From NCBI GenBank assembly GCA_948442615.1, contig CAOJSG010000014.1, forward strand, positions 1 through 38,701: DNA of 38,701 nucleotides, in the 5' to 3' direction. A program made the translations under genes and the position numbers. The DNA comes from an uncultured Alistipes sp. GTDB taxonomy: Bacteria > Bacteroidota > Bacteroidia > Bacteroidales > Rikenellaceae. A model generated the notes under the pieces. That model did no database searches. It had not been told where the DNA came from and saw nothing but the letters and a program-made list of their open reading frames with translations. Positions 1 through 7,323 of the stretch are shown here, piece after piece (position 1 is the first letter of the stretch; each line of letters starts with the position of its first letter).

Positions 1-186
1 TACGGGGGATAAAACCAAATGTATAAAAGAGGAGCAGCGACAGAAAGATAGGTAACCGGTATATATCAAACGGTTAGCAGCACGATACCCCCAGATGCGC
101 CGCGAAACCAAATGTTACTTCAACATTACTTTCGTGTTACATTCGAACGAAATTTGAACGCAGTGTTCGACCCCTGATGTTACATC

Positions 187-230
187 GCCTCCGAAAACGG
201 TCAGAAACGGCCAAATTTCGGAGGCTTTTT
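187..230 (+). terminator. Intrinsic terminator
   Basis: A perfect 10-bp inverted repeat, GCCTCCGAAA at 187-196 and TTTCGGAGGC at 216-225, is followed by five T on the + strand. There is no T-run on the other strand, so it would end a rightward transcript that starts outside the window. Confidence 0.7.
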
Positions 231-347
231 GATGTCTGCAAGCGTCGGTCGGATTTGTGCCGAAGGTCGTTTGTGCCGCGATTTCAACCATTGGCAGGCG
301 TGTACAGGTGAGGCCGTCATGCCGTCGGTCGAGTATCGTATTTTTAT

Positions 348-519
348 CGTTCAAACGGCCGTTCAAACCCTCTCCAAACAAAGCAAGGTCGTTCTGCCAT
401 TTCGGCGTCATGTTCTATGATCTGAGATTTAGACGGCCACAAAAACGGCCGTTAAAACTGCCTCTGTTTTTTCGTGTTTCAAAACGAAATATCCACGTTA
501 AACAGCCATTAAGACTGCC
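348..519. repeat. Three imperfect 20-bp repeats, candidate transposase sites
   Basis: AAACGGCCGTTAAAACTGCC at 443-462 and AAACAGCCATTAAGACTGCC at 500-519 match at 17 of 20 positions; the copy at 353-372 shares the first half (AAACGGCCGTT). A related piece, AAACGGTCAGAAACGGCC, is at 195-212. Repeats of about 20-22 bp at irregular spacing beside the repressor end are what MuA-type transposases bind in phage Mu; that role here is inference. The 348-368 copy also contains two GTTCAAAC motifs like those in front of three phage genes. Confidence 0.45.
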
Positions 520-660
520 AAAAACGTGAAAAAGAGATGCACCTAAACTAACCTTTAACTACCGAAAACCGTGCAAAAATGCAGGAAAATGGCGGTATAT
601 GTACCCCCTTAATGACACACTTTTTACAAATTTCAATCGCTTATTTTTGTATAATCGTCT

Positions 661-696
661 AAAAAACAGCGGCAACCGTTCAAGTTGCCGCTGTTT
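661..696 (-). terminator. Terminator of the repressor gene
   Basis: A 13-bp perfect stem, 664-676 with 684-696 (core GCGGCAAC/GTTGCCGC) and a 7-nt loop, is followed on the - strand by six U. It lies 31 bp beyond the repressor stop codon and would end leftward transcription. Confidence 0.88.
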
Positions 697-726
697 GCTG
701 TTTGAAAAAAGTGCGCGAGAACACTT

Positions 727-1434
727 TTATCCCATCGTGTTGAACCTCACACTCGCCTTTACTAATGCCAGCGCGCGGATCGAGTCTGCTGGAATCTCTT
801 TTGGGGAATGGTGTGGGTTGTGGCTGACGAGCCGAACGAAACGGTCGTCGTCTGCCCTTTGTATGTACTTGATGGTGATGTAATTTTCGCCATCGAGCGT
901 GAACGACAGTAGATACATTTCGCCCCATAATATACTGCTCGCAGTATAGGGAATCTCCTTATATAATACGATGTCTCCACTCTTCAGAAGCGGATACATA
1001 GAGTCTCCGCGAACATATAATGCTCCGTCACACGGCGGCAGGTCGGGAATTTGCAAATGGCTGACCGGAACCTGCCGGGTCGTTCCATCGAAGAGGGCCA
1101 CCAGTCCAGCGGTGGCGTCAAGTTCATACAGCGGGACGCTCTGCATTCCAATCGTGCGATCTGTACGGAGGGAGAACTGCTCCTTGATGGCGGGAATGGC
1201 CAACTGTCGATCTTCTGCGCGCTGCATTTCACCTTTGCCGGTCAGTAGCCATTCGGCGGATATGTTCGCATTTGCGCATACTTTTTCAAGAACATCATAT
1301 GACGGTTTTCCTTTTCGAGTCCCAACTACATTTTCCACGACAGTTGCCGATATGCCAACGCTCTGCGCAAATGCTCGCTTATTTCCTTTATATAAGGAAT
1401 TTATAATCTCTTCAAATCGGGCGTTTATATTCAT
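727..1434 (-). CDS. LexA/CI-like phage repressor (HTH + S24 peptidase domain)
   Basis: Likely master repressor that keeps the transposition operon silent in the prophage. The 235-aa protein has an N-terminal XRE-type helix-turn-helix (about residues 5-65, with FAQSVGISATVVENVVGTRKG as recognition region) and a C-terminal S24 domain. The GDSM motif gives the catalytic serine (S145) and K189 in YITIKY is the probable general base; an Ala-Gly pair at 109-110 in DATAG is where LexA/CI proteins cut themselves. It is divergent from the early operon, with operators and the early promoter directly upstream. The stop is followed by a strong terminator. If self-cleavage works, induction would follow the SOS response, unlike classical Mu c repressor. 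The ATG at 1434 is well placed, with a -7-like TAATTTTG only 5 bp upstream, so the message may be nearly leaderless. Confidence 0.9.
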   Translation of the reverse strand: MNINARFEEIINSLYKGNKRAFAQSVGISATVVENVVGTRKGKPSYDVLEKVCANANISAEWLLTGKGEMQRAEDRQLAIPAIKEQFSLRTDRTIGMQSVPLYELDATAGLVALFDGTTRQVPVSHLQIPDLPPCDGALYVRGDSMYPLLKSGDIVLYKEIPYTASSILWGEMYLLSFTLDGENYITIKYIQRADDDRFVRLVSHNPHHSPKEIPADSIRALALVKASVRFNTMG

Positions 1435-1439
1435 CGTTC

Positions 1440-1447
1440 CAAAATTA
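1440..1447 (-). promoter_or_regulatory. Possible -7 box of the repressor promoter
   Basis: TAATTTTG on the - strand fits the Bacteroidetes TAnnTTTG consensus, 5 bp before the repressor ATG. No TTG/TTTG is found 19-21 bp further upstream, so it is weak on its own; autoregulation through the adjacent operators is plausible. Confidence 0.35.
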
Positions 1448-1498
1448 TTCGCAAAAGCGAAAATTATTTGCGTTTTATTTTGAGTATTCGCATTTGCG
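1448..1498. promoter_or_regulatory. Repressor operator cluster
   Basis: Three related sites: the palindrome TTCGCAAAAGCGAA (1448-1461), a half-site ATTATTTGCG (1463-1472) and TTCGCATTTGCG (1487-1498). The last lies inside the spacer of the early promoter, so binding would block RNA polymerase. The same 12-mer, TTCGCATTTGCG, occurs again inside the repressor gene at 1265-1276. Confidence 0.65.
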
Positions 1499-1509
1499 TA
1501 TTATATTTG
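1479..1509 (+). promoter_or_regulatory. Early promoter (Bacteroidetes -33/-7)
   Basis: TTTG at 1479-1482, exactly 19 bp, then TATATTTG at 1502-1509: a full match to the Bacteroidetes sigma-ABfr consensus. Transcription should begin near 1516 and read into the early operon at 1560. An operator overlaps the spacer, so repression by the divergent gene product is expected. Confidence 0.8.
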
Positions 1510-1559
1510 CATCGTCTTAACATATTAAGGCGCTATAAAGGTAGTGAAAATTTTGAATC

Positions 1560-1772
1560 ATGGATATGAAAGAGGAACTGAAAACGTGGCAGACACAGAG
1601 TAGTAAGAACAAAGTCTGCTTTTACCTGATTACGCGGGGTATTGCATTCTGCTATACGGAGAAATCCGGGATTGTTTTCGAAGCGTCCGCTTCCTTCGTG
1701 AAACGCATGTCCGACGCTCTGGTGACAGCTTACGGCTGCTCCCTGCGACCGATCATCAATGAAGTAAAATAA
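1560..1772 (+). CDS. Small early protein of unknown function
   Basis: First gene of the early operon, 70 aa, about 45 nt downstream of the predicted transcription start. I do not recognise a family. The protein is soluble, with mixed composition, three cysteines and no membrane segment. The ATG at 1560 is the first in the leader; a second Met two codons later could also serve. It is followed 7 nt later by the next gene. First genes in phage early operons often encode regulators or host-takeover proteins, but nothing in this sequence shows such a role. Confidence 0.6.
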   Translation: MDMKEELKTWQTQSSKNKVCFYLITRGIAFCYTEKSGIVFEASASFVKRMSDALVTAYGCSLRPIINEVK

Positions 1773-1779
1773 CCCGGCG

Positions 1780-1983
1780 ATGAAACGATATTGGTTCCAA
1801 CTACTGACGAACGACTACGACGATCTGGATGCATTTATTCCGGATGGTTCGAGCAAAGTCACCGCAATGAACCGGGCGAAGCGCTGGATGCAACAGAACG
1901 GTATCGGTAGCGCAGTTCTGGCGGTCAATAGCATGGTGACCAGCAACATTCTCGATATGATACAAATAGAATTAAATAACTGA
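1780..1983 (+). CDS. Small early protein of unknown function
   Basis: 67 aa, starting MKRYWFQLLTNDYDDLDAF. It begins 7 nt after the previous stop and ends 4 nt before the next ATG, so it is part of the same transcript. No known domain is recognised. The pattern of a short beta strand, an acidic turn and an amphipathic helix (AMNRAKRWMQQNG) suggests a small compact fold. No signal peptide or transmembrane helix is seen. Function unknown. Confidence 0.6.
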   Translation: MKRYWFQLLTNDYDDLDAFIPDGSSKVTAMNRAKRWMQQNGIGSAVLAVNSMVTSNILDMIQIELNN

Positions 1984-1987
1984 AATT

Positions 1988-2395
1988 ATGACACAGCAGG
2001 AATTTGAAGATCGGACGGGCAAAACGGTTACATCGGAAGAGTACGCACGGATAGAGGCTATGTATATGGCCACCGGGAACATGGACAAGGATCAGTTCTG
2101 TACAGAGTATAAGAAACACGGATCGAGCGCCATCGTAGCGGAATATTATCGACGCATTACGGTTTTGAACGGCATGCTCGAGGAGCGTAATAACGAGCTG
2201 GACGACGCCCGTCAGAACCGAACGAGCCTCGCGGAATTCCTCCTCGGCAAAGCTGCTGCCTATGACGATACGGATTTCTATCGTGAAGCGGTCAGGCTCA
2301 TTGGGAGAAAAGCAGTGACACTATACAAGATCAAGAGCGGGCTTCCCCTTTGGGAGGAAGATGTAAGGTATCTCGAAGAGAAGTTGGCCGACTAA
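1988..2395 (+). CDS. Unknown early protein with coiled-coil segment
   Basis: 135 aa. The N-terminal part (MTQQEFEDRTGKTVTSEEYA) resembles openings seen in Bacteroidales phage proteins that are otherwise unclassified. Residues of roughly 55-80 (VLNGMLEERNNELDDARQNR) form a charged heptad-like helix typical of a short coiled coil, and a further helix follows at the C-terminus. It is acidic, lacks cysteine clusters and membrane segments, and sits in the operon 4 nt after its neighbour. An oligomeric structural or regulatory role is possible; there is no evidence for an enzyme. Confidence 0.6.
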   Translation: MTQQEFEDRTGKTVTSEEYARIEAMYMATGNMDKDQFCTEYKKHGSSAIVAEYYRRITVLNGMLEERNNELDDARQNRTSLAEFLLGKAAAYDDTDFYREAVRLIGRKAVTLYKIKSGLPLWEEDVRYLEEKLAD

Positions 2396-2425
2396 TATGT
2401 AGAACCAAACTAAAACAGGACAGAA

Positions 2426-2833
2426 ATGAAATATATCGAATTACCAACAGCCAAGAAGGCTCGCATCCGTCGGGCGTTGGGCGTAAGCCGTGTGACGCTG
2501 TGGTCTGCCTTGACGTTCCAGACCCAGAGCGCGCTGGCGGAAAAGATTCGCCGCATGGCCTTGCAAGACGGTGGTCGCGTGATGAGCGAGGTCGATGTCA
2601 CGAACGGTTTCATGCCGAATTGCGAGACCGATTTCGAGCATGATGCCAGCGGCGTGCGGCGGATTATTCAGACTTTCTCGAACGGCGTTCGAGTAGAGTT
2701 CGACAACGCCACAAGCACAGCTGATATCAGCCGGAACGGTTGTTCCGTGAAAACGTTCTCCGACGTCAAGATTTGCGACTGGGGCAATATCGTATTCGAG
2801 GCTCAAAGCCTCACGGATTCATTAAATGAGTAA
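2426..2833 (+). CDS. Small protein with N-terminal HTH-like segment
   Basis: 135 aa. Residues 8-40 (KKARIRRALGVSRVTLWSAL is the core) look like a helix-turn-helix in which GVSRVTLW would be turn plus recognition helix. The rest is predicted beta-rich and contains two repeats of a 'NG...' hairpin pattern (FSNGVRVEFDN, SRNGCSVKTFSD). Proteins of this shape are common in Bacteroidales mobile elements, without assigned function. It could bind phage DNA or act as a regulator of the early operon. The next gene begins 4 nt after the stop. Confidence 0.6.
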   Translation: MKYIELPTAKKARIRRALGVSRVTLWSALTFQTQSALAEKIRRMALQDGGRVMSEVDVTNGFMPNCETDFEHDASGVRRIIQTFSNGVRVEFDNATSTADISRNGCSVKTFSDVKICDWGNIVFEAQSLTDSLNE

Positions 2834-2836
2834 ACG

Positions 2837-3067
2837 ATGAATAACAACCGACGTAAACAGCTTCAGGCGATTCGAGAAGAACTGCAAGATATCTACGAAC
2901 GTTTGGATATTCTTTGCGATGAAGAGTGGGCCGCTTACGACAATCTCCCCGAGCCCTTTCAGGATTCGGAACGCGGCGAGAAAATGCAAAGTGCAATCAG
3001 TACGCTCGAGAGTGTCAGGGATCAAGTATCGGAGGCCGCTGATGAGATAGGCGAAATTTGGGAGTAG
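2837..3067 (+). CDS. Small acidic helical protein, unknown
   Basis: 76 aa, almost entirely charged and helical, with two runs that fit a coiled-coil hairpin (NRRKQLQAIREELQDIYERL and SAISTLESVRDQVSEAADEI). No recognised family, no membrane segment. It precedes the structured RNA at 3075-3119 and the transposase gene. Its composition would suit a helical dimer that binds a partner protein. Nothing more can be supported. Confidence 0.6.
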   Translation: MNNNRRKQLQAIREELQDIYERLDILCDEEWAAYDNLPEPFQDSERGEKMQSAISTLESVRDQVSEAADEIGEIWE

Positions 3068-3074
3068 GTCGGTT

Positions 3075-3119
3075 TCCCGCGAACGCGAAGGCGTTGACCG
3101 GAGCAATACCGGCGCGGGA
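3075..3119 (+). ncRNA. Compact three-way-junction RNA in transposase leader
   Basis: The 69-nt gap before the transposase can fold completely: an outer stem TCCCGCG (3075-3081) with CGCGGGA (3113-3119), an inner hairpin AACGC/GCGTT (3082-3095) and a second hairpin CCGG/CCGG (3098-3112) with a 7-nt loop AGCAATA. Only two bases (3096-3097) are left unpaired at the junction. It ends 17 nt before the transposase ATG, so it may control transposase translation or be a processing signal. It does not end in a T-run, so it is not a terminator. Confidence 0.5.
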
Positions 3120-3136
3120 TCAAGAATAACGAAGCG

Positions 3137-5167
3137 ATGGAATATTTCGGAAATACGATAGCAGTAACGATGCACGAGCTGACACGGTCGGACGATGGCG
3201 AAGCGGTAATGAGTCGTAGTGCTTACGATCATCTCGTGACGCGGGGCCGGGTAAATGTTCTACGTCCGGGCAAGGGACTCGGATCGTATGCTCTGATCGA
3301 GTACCGCTCCTTGCCAGAACGATTCCGTATCCGCTTCGAGGAAAAATACGGTGATCCCGAGAAGACTATGAAACAAGACGAAATGCCGCTTGCGATGGAT
3401 GCCGAGGCGCAGCGCTTCTACCACGACCACCTGCTTCCGAACGGCGAGCATCTGCCAGAGGAGAAGCAGGAGGAATACACGACGAACGCCCGGGTACTGA
3501 ACGCCCTGCTGGAGATGTTCAACACGCAGAAGGCGATGCGCCGCGCGCGCAACAACAACACGCCGGTCGTCTGGTCGAATATCTTTGCCGCCGCCGAGGA
3601 GCTGCGCGATGCCTACGGACACACACTCCCGAAGAGCGAGGCCCGCCTGCGCGACAAACTCCGACAGTACCGCAAGGAGGGCTATGCCTGCCTCGTGTCG
3701 GGCAAGTTCTGCAACGCGAATACGCTGAAAATTACCAAAGCGGCCGGGCGTCAGATCATCGCACTGCGCCGCAGCCGCGTGCCGGTCTACACTACGAAGC
3801 AGCTCTTCGAGGAGTTCAACCGCATCGCCGAAAAGCGGGGCTGGAAACCGCTGGCTTCGCAGTCTTCGCTGGTACAGTACCTCGAACGGCCGGAGGTGAA
3901 ACCGCTATGGTACGACGCCGTCTACGGCGAACTGGCGGCCAAGCAGCTCTTCGCCCGCCGCAACAAGACCGAGATGCCGACCATGCGCGACTCGCTGTGG
4001 TACGGCGACGGTACGAAGCTCAACCTGTTCTACAAGGCGGTAGAGAATGGCAAGACCGTCATCCGCACGGTCTCGGTCTATGAGGTCATCGACGCTTACA
4101 GCGAAACGTTGCTCGGCTACTCGGTCAGCGCCAGCGAGAACTTCGACGCGCAGTTCGCCGCCTTCCGCATGGCCATCGAGACGGCCGGCTGCAAGCCCTA
4201 CGAGATCGTCACGGACAATCAGGGCGGCCAACGGAGCAAGATCGCGCAGAAGTTTTTCGCGAACATCTGCCGTATCAATCGGCCGACGGCGCCGTACAAC
4301 GGCCCGTCGAAGAGCATCGAGTCTGCCTTCGGCCGGTTCCAGCAGCAGGTGCTGCATGAGGACTGGCGCTTCACGGGCGGCAACATCACTTCGAAGGAGG
4401 CGTGGAAGATCAACAGGGAGTTCCTCGAGGCGAACAAGGAGAAGCTGTTCACCTACGAGGAGATGCTGGCGGCCTACGCCGCAGCTCGCCGCAAGTGGAA
4501 TTCTATGAAACATTACGATACGGGGATCGCCCACGAGGAGATGTACCGTGCGAGCGTGAATCCGGCCACCGACCCGGTTACGGAGTTCGACATGATCGAT
4601 CTGTTCTGGTTGACGACCGAGCAGCCGAGCCTGTTCACGGCCGACGGCATCACGATCCAATACCGAAACCGCAAGTACACCTACGAGGTGCTGACCGCCG
4701 ACGGTCGTCCGGACTACGAATGGCGCCGGGATAATACCGGCCGGGAGTTCTTCGTGAAGTTCGACCCGCAGCGCATGGATCGGGCGTTGCTCTACACACG
4801 AACTCCGATGGGGCTGCGCTACGAGGCGGTGGCCTATCCCTACCTTTCGATCCGCCGCAACATTCAGGAGCAGCGGCCGGGCGACATGGAGCTGATCCGG
4901 TTCAACGACGAGGCGAACAAGCGCGAGCGAGTTCGCCGCCAGATCGAGGCGCACGCGCTGGAGCTGGAACACGGCGTCGCCCCGGAACAGCACGGGCTGC
5001 GGACTCCGGCCCTCAAAGGCATCAGCGAAAAAGAGTACGAGCGGCTGGCCGACGCAATGGTGGCCGTACCTGTCGAGCCGACGGCCGAACCGCTTGCGGT
5101 CGGCGAATATACGAAAGCCGTCAGCAACATGGATTTCGACCCGACGGCCATTTTCAGCAGAATGTAA
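3137..5167 (+). CDS. MuA-like DDE transposase
   Basis: Catalyses integration and replicative transposition of the phage genome. The 676-aa length matches MuA (663 aa). Residues about 5-70 form the Mu-type winged-helix N-terminal domain (SRSAYDHLVTRGRVNVLRPG). Residues about 105-255 hold the DNA-binding helices for end recognition. The catalytic RNase H-like core follows: D291 (in WYGDGTKLN), D360 (in EIVTDNQGG) and E395 (in SKSIESAFGRF) complete the DDE triad. A beta-barrel domain spans about 490-570, and a charged C-terminal tail ends in FDPTAIFSRM, where MuA has its MuB/ClpX contact region. The MuB-like gene is 19 nt downstream. The leader carries a compact RNA fold. All catalytic residues are present, so the enzyme looks active. 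Confidence 0.95.
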   Translation: MEYFGNTIAVTMHELTRSDDGEAVMSRSAYDHLVTRGRVNVLRPGKGLGSYALIEYRSLPERFRIRFEEKYGDPEKTMKQDEMPLAMDAEAQRFYHDHLLPNGEHLPEEKQEEYTTNARVLNALLEMFNTQKAMRRARNNNTPVVWSNIFAAAEELRDAYGHTLPKSEARLRDKLRQYRKEGYACLVSGKFCNANTLKITKAAGRQIIALRRSRVPVYTTKQLFEEFNRIAEKRGWKPLASQSSLVQYLERPEVKPLWYDAVYGELAAKQLFARRNKTEMPTMRDSLWYGDGTKLNLFYKAVENGKTVIRTVSVYEVIDAYSETLLGYSVSASENFDAQFAAFRMAIETAGCKPYEIVTDNQGGQRSKIAQKFFANICRINRPTAPYNGPSKSIESAFGRFQQQVLHEDWRFTGGNITSKEAWKINREFLEANKEKLFTYEEMLAAYAAARRKWNSMKHYDTGIAHEEMYRASVNPATDPVTEFDMIDLFWLTTEQPSLFTADGITIQYRNRKYTYEVLTADGRPDYEWRRDNTGREFFVKFDPQRMDRALLYTRTPMGLRYEAVAYPYLSIRRNIQEQRPGDMELIRFNDEANKRERVRRQIEAHALELEHGVAPEQHGLRTPALKGISEKEYERLADAMVAVPVEPTAEPLAVGEYTKAVSNMDFDPTAIFSRM

Positions 5168-5186
5168 ATCTTAAAACCATATCGAC

Positions 5187-6107
5187 ATGAAACAGTTATC
5201 ACTCGAAGAGAAACAGACCGTCCAGACGCAGCTTCAGGCGTATGTGTCCAAATATCCCAGCCAGAACAAGGCGGTCAATTCGCTCGGTCTGAGCACGGGT
5301 ACGGTCAGCGCGATTCTGAACGGCAAGTTCGACAATATCAGCGACGAGATGTTTCTGCGCATTCGGTCGCTGGTCTTCCCGATCAATCCGGAGGAGTGGG
5401 CCGTCTGCGAAACGACCGCCTACCGGGAGTTGTCGCTCCTGCTCTCCGACGCACAGGCGAATCAGAACGTCTCGTGGGTGGTCGGGAATGCCGGCATCGG
5501 CAAGACGACGACCGCACACGATTATGCGTCGAAGCATGAGAACGTCTTCGTCGTCTCGTGCTCGGAGGATATGCGGCGCGGGGACTTCATTCGCGAAATG
5601 GCCCGTGTCCTCGGTCTCAAGCTCGCCCAGACGAGCCTGCGGGAGAAACTCCAAGTCGTGACGGACGCGCTGCGTGTGCTCGACCGTCCGCTGCTCGTCT
5701 TCGACGAGGGCGACAAGCTGATGGATACGGTGTTCTACTACTTCATTTCGATCTACAATGCCCTCGAAGGACGCTGCGGCATCATCTTCCTCTCGACCGA
5801 ATATATCAAGCGCCGCATGAGCATCGGATTAGAATATGACAAAAAGGGCTACGACGAAATCTATTCCCGCATCGGCCGGCGTTTCATCGACCTGACGCCT
5901 GCGACCCGCCACGAGGTGACGGCCGTCTGCCGGGCGAACGGCCTGACTGCCGACAGCGCGATTGCGGAGGTGGTGGCCGATGCCCGCACGATGGTCTCGA
6001 CGTTCGTGAATCCGTGGGATAAGAAGCAGCCGAAGGAGTATTTCGACATGCGGCGTGTCCACAAGTCGGTGCACAAGAATAAGAAACTCGCCCAAATCAA
6101 GAAATAA
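5187..6107 (+). CDS. MuB-like AAA+ ATPase, transposition target selector
   Basis: Expected to bind target DNA with ATP and to stimulate the transposase. 306 aa, close to MuB (312 aa). An N-terminal HTH (about residues 20-60; NKAVNSLGLSTGTVSAILNG) is followed by the AAA+ core: Walker A GNAGIGKT at 100-107, Walker B LLVFDEGD at 169-176, and sensor-1-like FLSTEY near 201-206. The C-terminal part (about 235-306) is basic, ending HKNKKLAQIKK, as expected for DNA binding. It starts 19 nt after the transposase stop and is separated from the next ATPase gene by a short repeat leader. Assignment from domain order plus gene order is firm. Confidence 0.93.
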   Translation: MKQLSLEEKQTVQTQLQAYVSKYPSQNKAVNSLGLSTGTVSAILNGKFDNISDEMFLRIRSLVFPINPEEWAVCETTAYRELSLLLSDAQANQNVSWVVGNAGIGKTTTAHDYASKHENVFVVSCSEDMRRGDFIREMARVLGLKLAQTSLREKLQVVTDALRVLDRPLLVFDEGDKLMDTVFYYFISIYNALEGRCGIIFLSTEYIKRRMSIGLEYDKKGYDEIYSRIGRRFIDLTPATRHEVTAVCRANGLTADSAIAEVVADARTMVSTFVNPWDKKQPKEYFDMRRVHKSVHKNKKLAQIKK

Positions 6108-6110
6108 CCC

Positions 6111-6131
6111 CGTTCAAACGCTGTTCAAATG
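6111..6131 (+). repeat. Tandem 11-bp TTCAAA leader repeat before second ATPase
   Basis: CGTTCAAAC and TGTTCAAAT, 11 bp apart, fill the gap between two genes; the second copy overlaps the ATG at 6129 (GTTCAAATG). Matching arrangements precede the genes starting at 12422 (-) and 27745 (+). Confidence 0.6.
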
Positions 6132-6761
6132 GGTCGCACACTATCAGCCAAACAGGTATTGACGCTCAAGCGCCGGACGATCCGCCCGGGCGGCATCTGG
6201 GCGGATTGCGTCGGCGAGATCGACCGCACGGGCGTGGTCTTCTTCTGGGGCAATTCGGGCAACGGCAAGACCTCGGCGGTGGCCTCCTTCTGCAAGGAGT
6301 TGACCCAGTTCGGCCGGGTTCTCTATTTGCCGCTGGAAGAGGGGCTGGGCGGCACGACGCAGGATGCCATTCGCCGCTACCGGCTGGACGAGTGCGGCCG
6401 GAAGTTCCAGTATAACGCGACGATGACCTTCTCCGAGATGGACGAAGCGCTGTCGAAGCCCCGCTCGTGGGATTTCGTGGTGATCGACTCCTTCCAATAC
6501 ACGCAGATGAGCTACAAGGAGTATATCGCCTTCAAGGAGCGCCATCGCAACAAACTGCTCATCTTCGTCAGCCATGCCGACGGCAAACGCCCGGAAGGAC
6601 GCGCGGCGATGAAGATCATGTACGATGCGTCGCTGAAAATCTGGGTCGAAGGACACAAGGCGTTCAGTAAAGGCCGCTACATCGGGCCGAAAGGGGAATG
6701 CACGATCTACGAAAAGGAGGCCAAACGCTACTGGGAAGGGAAAACACTAAACAGAAAATGA
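6129..6761 (+). CDS. Second RecA/AAA-like ATPase of the transposition module
   Basis: 210 aa P-loop protein. Walker A is GNSGNGKT at 41-48 and Walker B is FVVIDSFQ starting near 116; LLIFVSHADG downstream resembles a RecA-type sensor strand ending in a polar residue. The length and layout fit small AAA_24/RecA-like phage ATPases (as found near recombination or replication genes) rather than another MuB. Its substrate is unknown; a role in DNA handling during transposition or replication is inferred from position directly after the MuB gene. The start overlaps the last copy of a tandem TTCAAA repeat, so initiation may be controlled there. The following gene begins within ATGATATG at its stop. 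Confidence 0.8.
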   Translation: MGRTLSAKQVLTLKRRTIRPGGIWADCVGEIDRTGVVFFWGNSGNGKTSAVASFCKELTQFGRVLYLPLEEGLGGTTQDAIRRYRLDECGRKFQYNATMTFSEMDEALSKPRSWDFVVIDSFQYTQMSYKEYIAFKERHRNKLLIFVSHADGKRPEGRAAMKIMYDASLKIWVEGHKAFSKGRYIGPKGECTIYEKEAKRYWEGKTLNRK

Positions 6762-6762
6762 T

Positions 6763-6960
6763 ATGAATTTAGACTCTCAAAACAAGGTGCTGAAGGCGGG
6801 GTTCATGATCGTCCGCAAGGACGACTACCCGCAACCGAAAATCAAGTACAAGCAGTTCGGATTTCCCGAATGGCGGATGCTTGAGAAGTTCGACACGAAG
6901 GCGGCCCGGGATCGTCGCTATAAAGAACTGCTGCATGACAGCAGCATAATCGAAGATTGA
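6763..6960 (+). CDS. Small unknown early protein
   Basis: 65 aa, with basic and aromatic residues in the middle (IVRKDDYPQPKIKYKQFGF). It begins 1 nt after the ATPase stop and ends 3 nt before the next start, so it is translated as part of the run. The C-terminal half (FDTKAARDRRYKELLHDSS) is a charged helix. No known family recognised. It is too short to be an enzyme and may be an accessory of the preceding ATPase. Confidence 0.6.
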   Translation: MNLDSQNKVLKAGFMIVRKDDYPQPKIKYKQFGFPEWRMLEKFDTKAARDRRYKELLHDSSIIED

Positions 6961-6963
6961 CCT

Positions 6964-7323
6964 ATGGATATCAAGAAAATCTACATCAGCGGGAAGATCA
7001 CTGGACTGCCCATCGACGAGGTGATCTCCAAGTTTCAGGCCGCGGAAGCGAAAATCCGGCGCTTCGGCTTCGAGCCTGTCAGTCCGCTCCGCAACGGACT
7101 GCCCCTCGAGGCGGAGTGGGCGGATCAGATTGGCGAAGATGTCAAACTGCTGCTCAAGAGCGATGCGATTTATATGATGGCGGATTGGCAGCAGAGTGAG
7201 GGCGCAATGATAGAATACCTGATCGCCCGCCAGCGGCGGATGCGCATCTTCCTTGCCGAAACTTTCGATGCTCACGCATCTGTCGAATCGAATACTGAAC
7301 AGCCTTATGAAACGGAAGCGTAA
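6964..7323 (+). CDS. DUF4406 / nucleoside 2-deoxyribosyltransferase-like protein
   Basis: 119 aa with the family opening KIYISGKITGL, the middle block FGFEPVSPLRNGLP and the closing pattern DAIYMMADWQQSEGAMIEY. This fold is that of nucleoside 2-deoxyribosyltransferases; the S-GA-E stretch corresponds to the region with the catalytic glutamate. In phages such proteins are thought to act on nucleotides, but substrates are rarely known. The gene overlaps the next start by 17 nt, implying translational coupling with gemA. It may be a nucleotide salvage or signal-degrading enzyme; only the fold assignment is solid. Confidence 0.8.
   Translation: MDIKKIYISGKITGLPIDEVISKFQAAEAKIRRFGFEPVSPLRNGLPLEAEWADQIGEDVKLLLKSDAIYMMADWQQSEGAMIEYLIARQRRMRIFLAETFDAHASVESNTEQPYETEA

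Larger units (their letters stand above)
1..726. other. Gene-poor left region
   Basis: No convincing gene lies left of the repressor. The stretch holds one intrinsic terminator (187-230), three related 20-bp repeats (348-519), a hairpin TTTCGT/ACGAAA around 471-486, and the repressor terminator (661-696). It is AT-richer than the rest between about 420 and 660. It should contain the left end of the element and transposase binding sites, with host DNA further left, but the exact junction cannot be read from one end. A TGTAC at 600, reminiscent of the TGTA that begins phage Mu, is one possible terminus. Confidence 0.5.

Noticed and set aside
115..411. 98-codon frame on the - strand
   Set aside because: It runs through a strong terminator (187-230) and repeat DNA, with odd composition and no recognisable motif.
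3905..4993. 362-codon - strand frame opposite the transposase
   Set aside because: Shadow of a GC-rich gene with all catalytic motifs on the + strand; leucine/valine/arginine-rich composition without domains.
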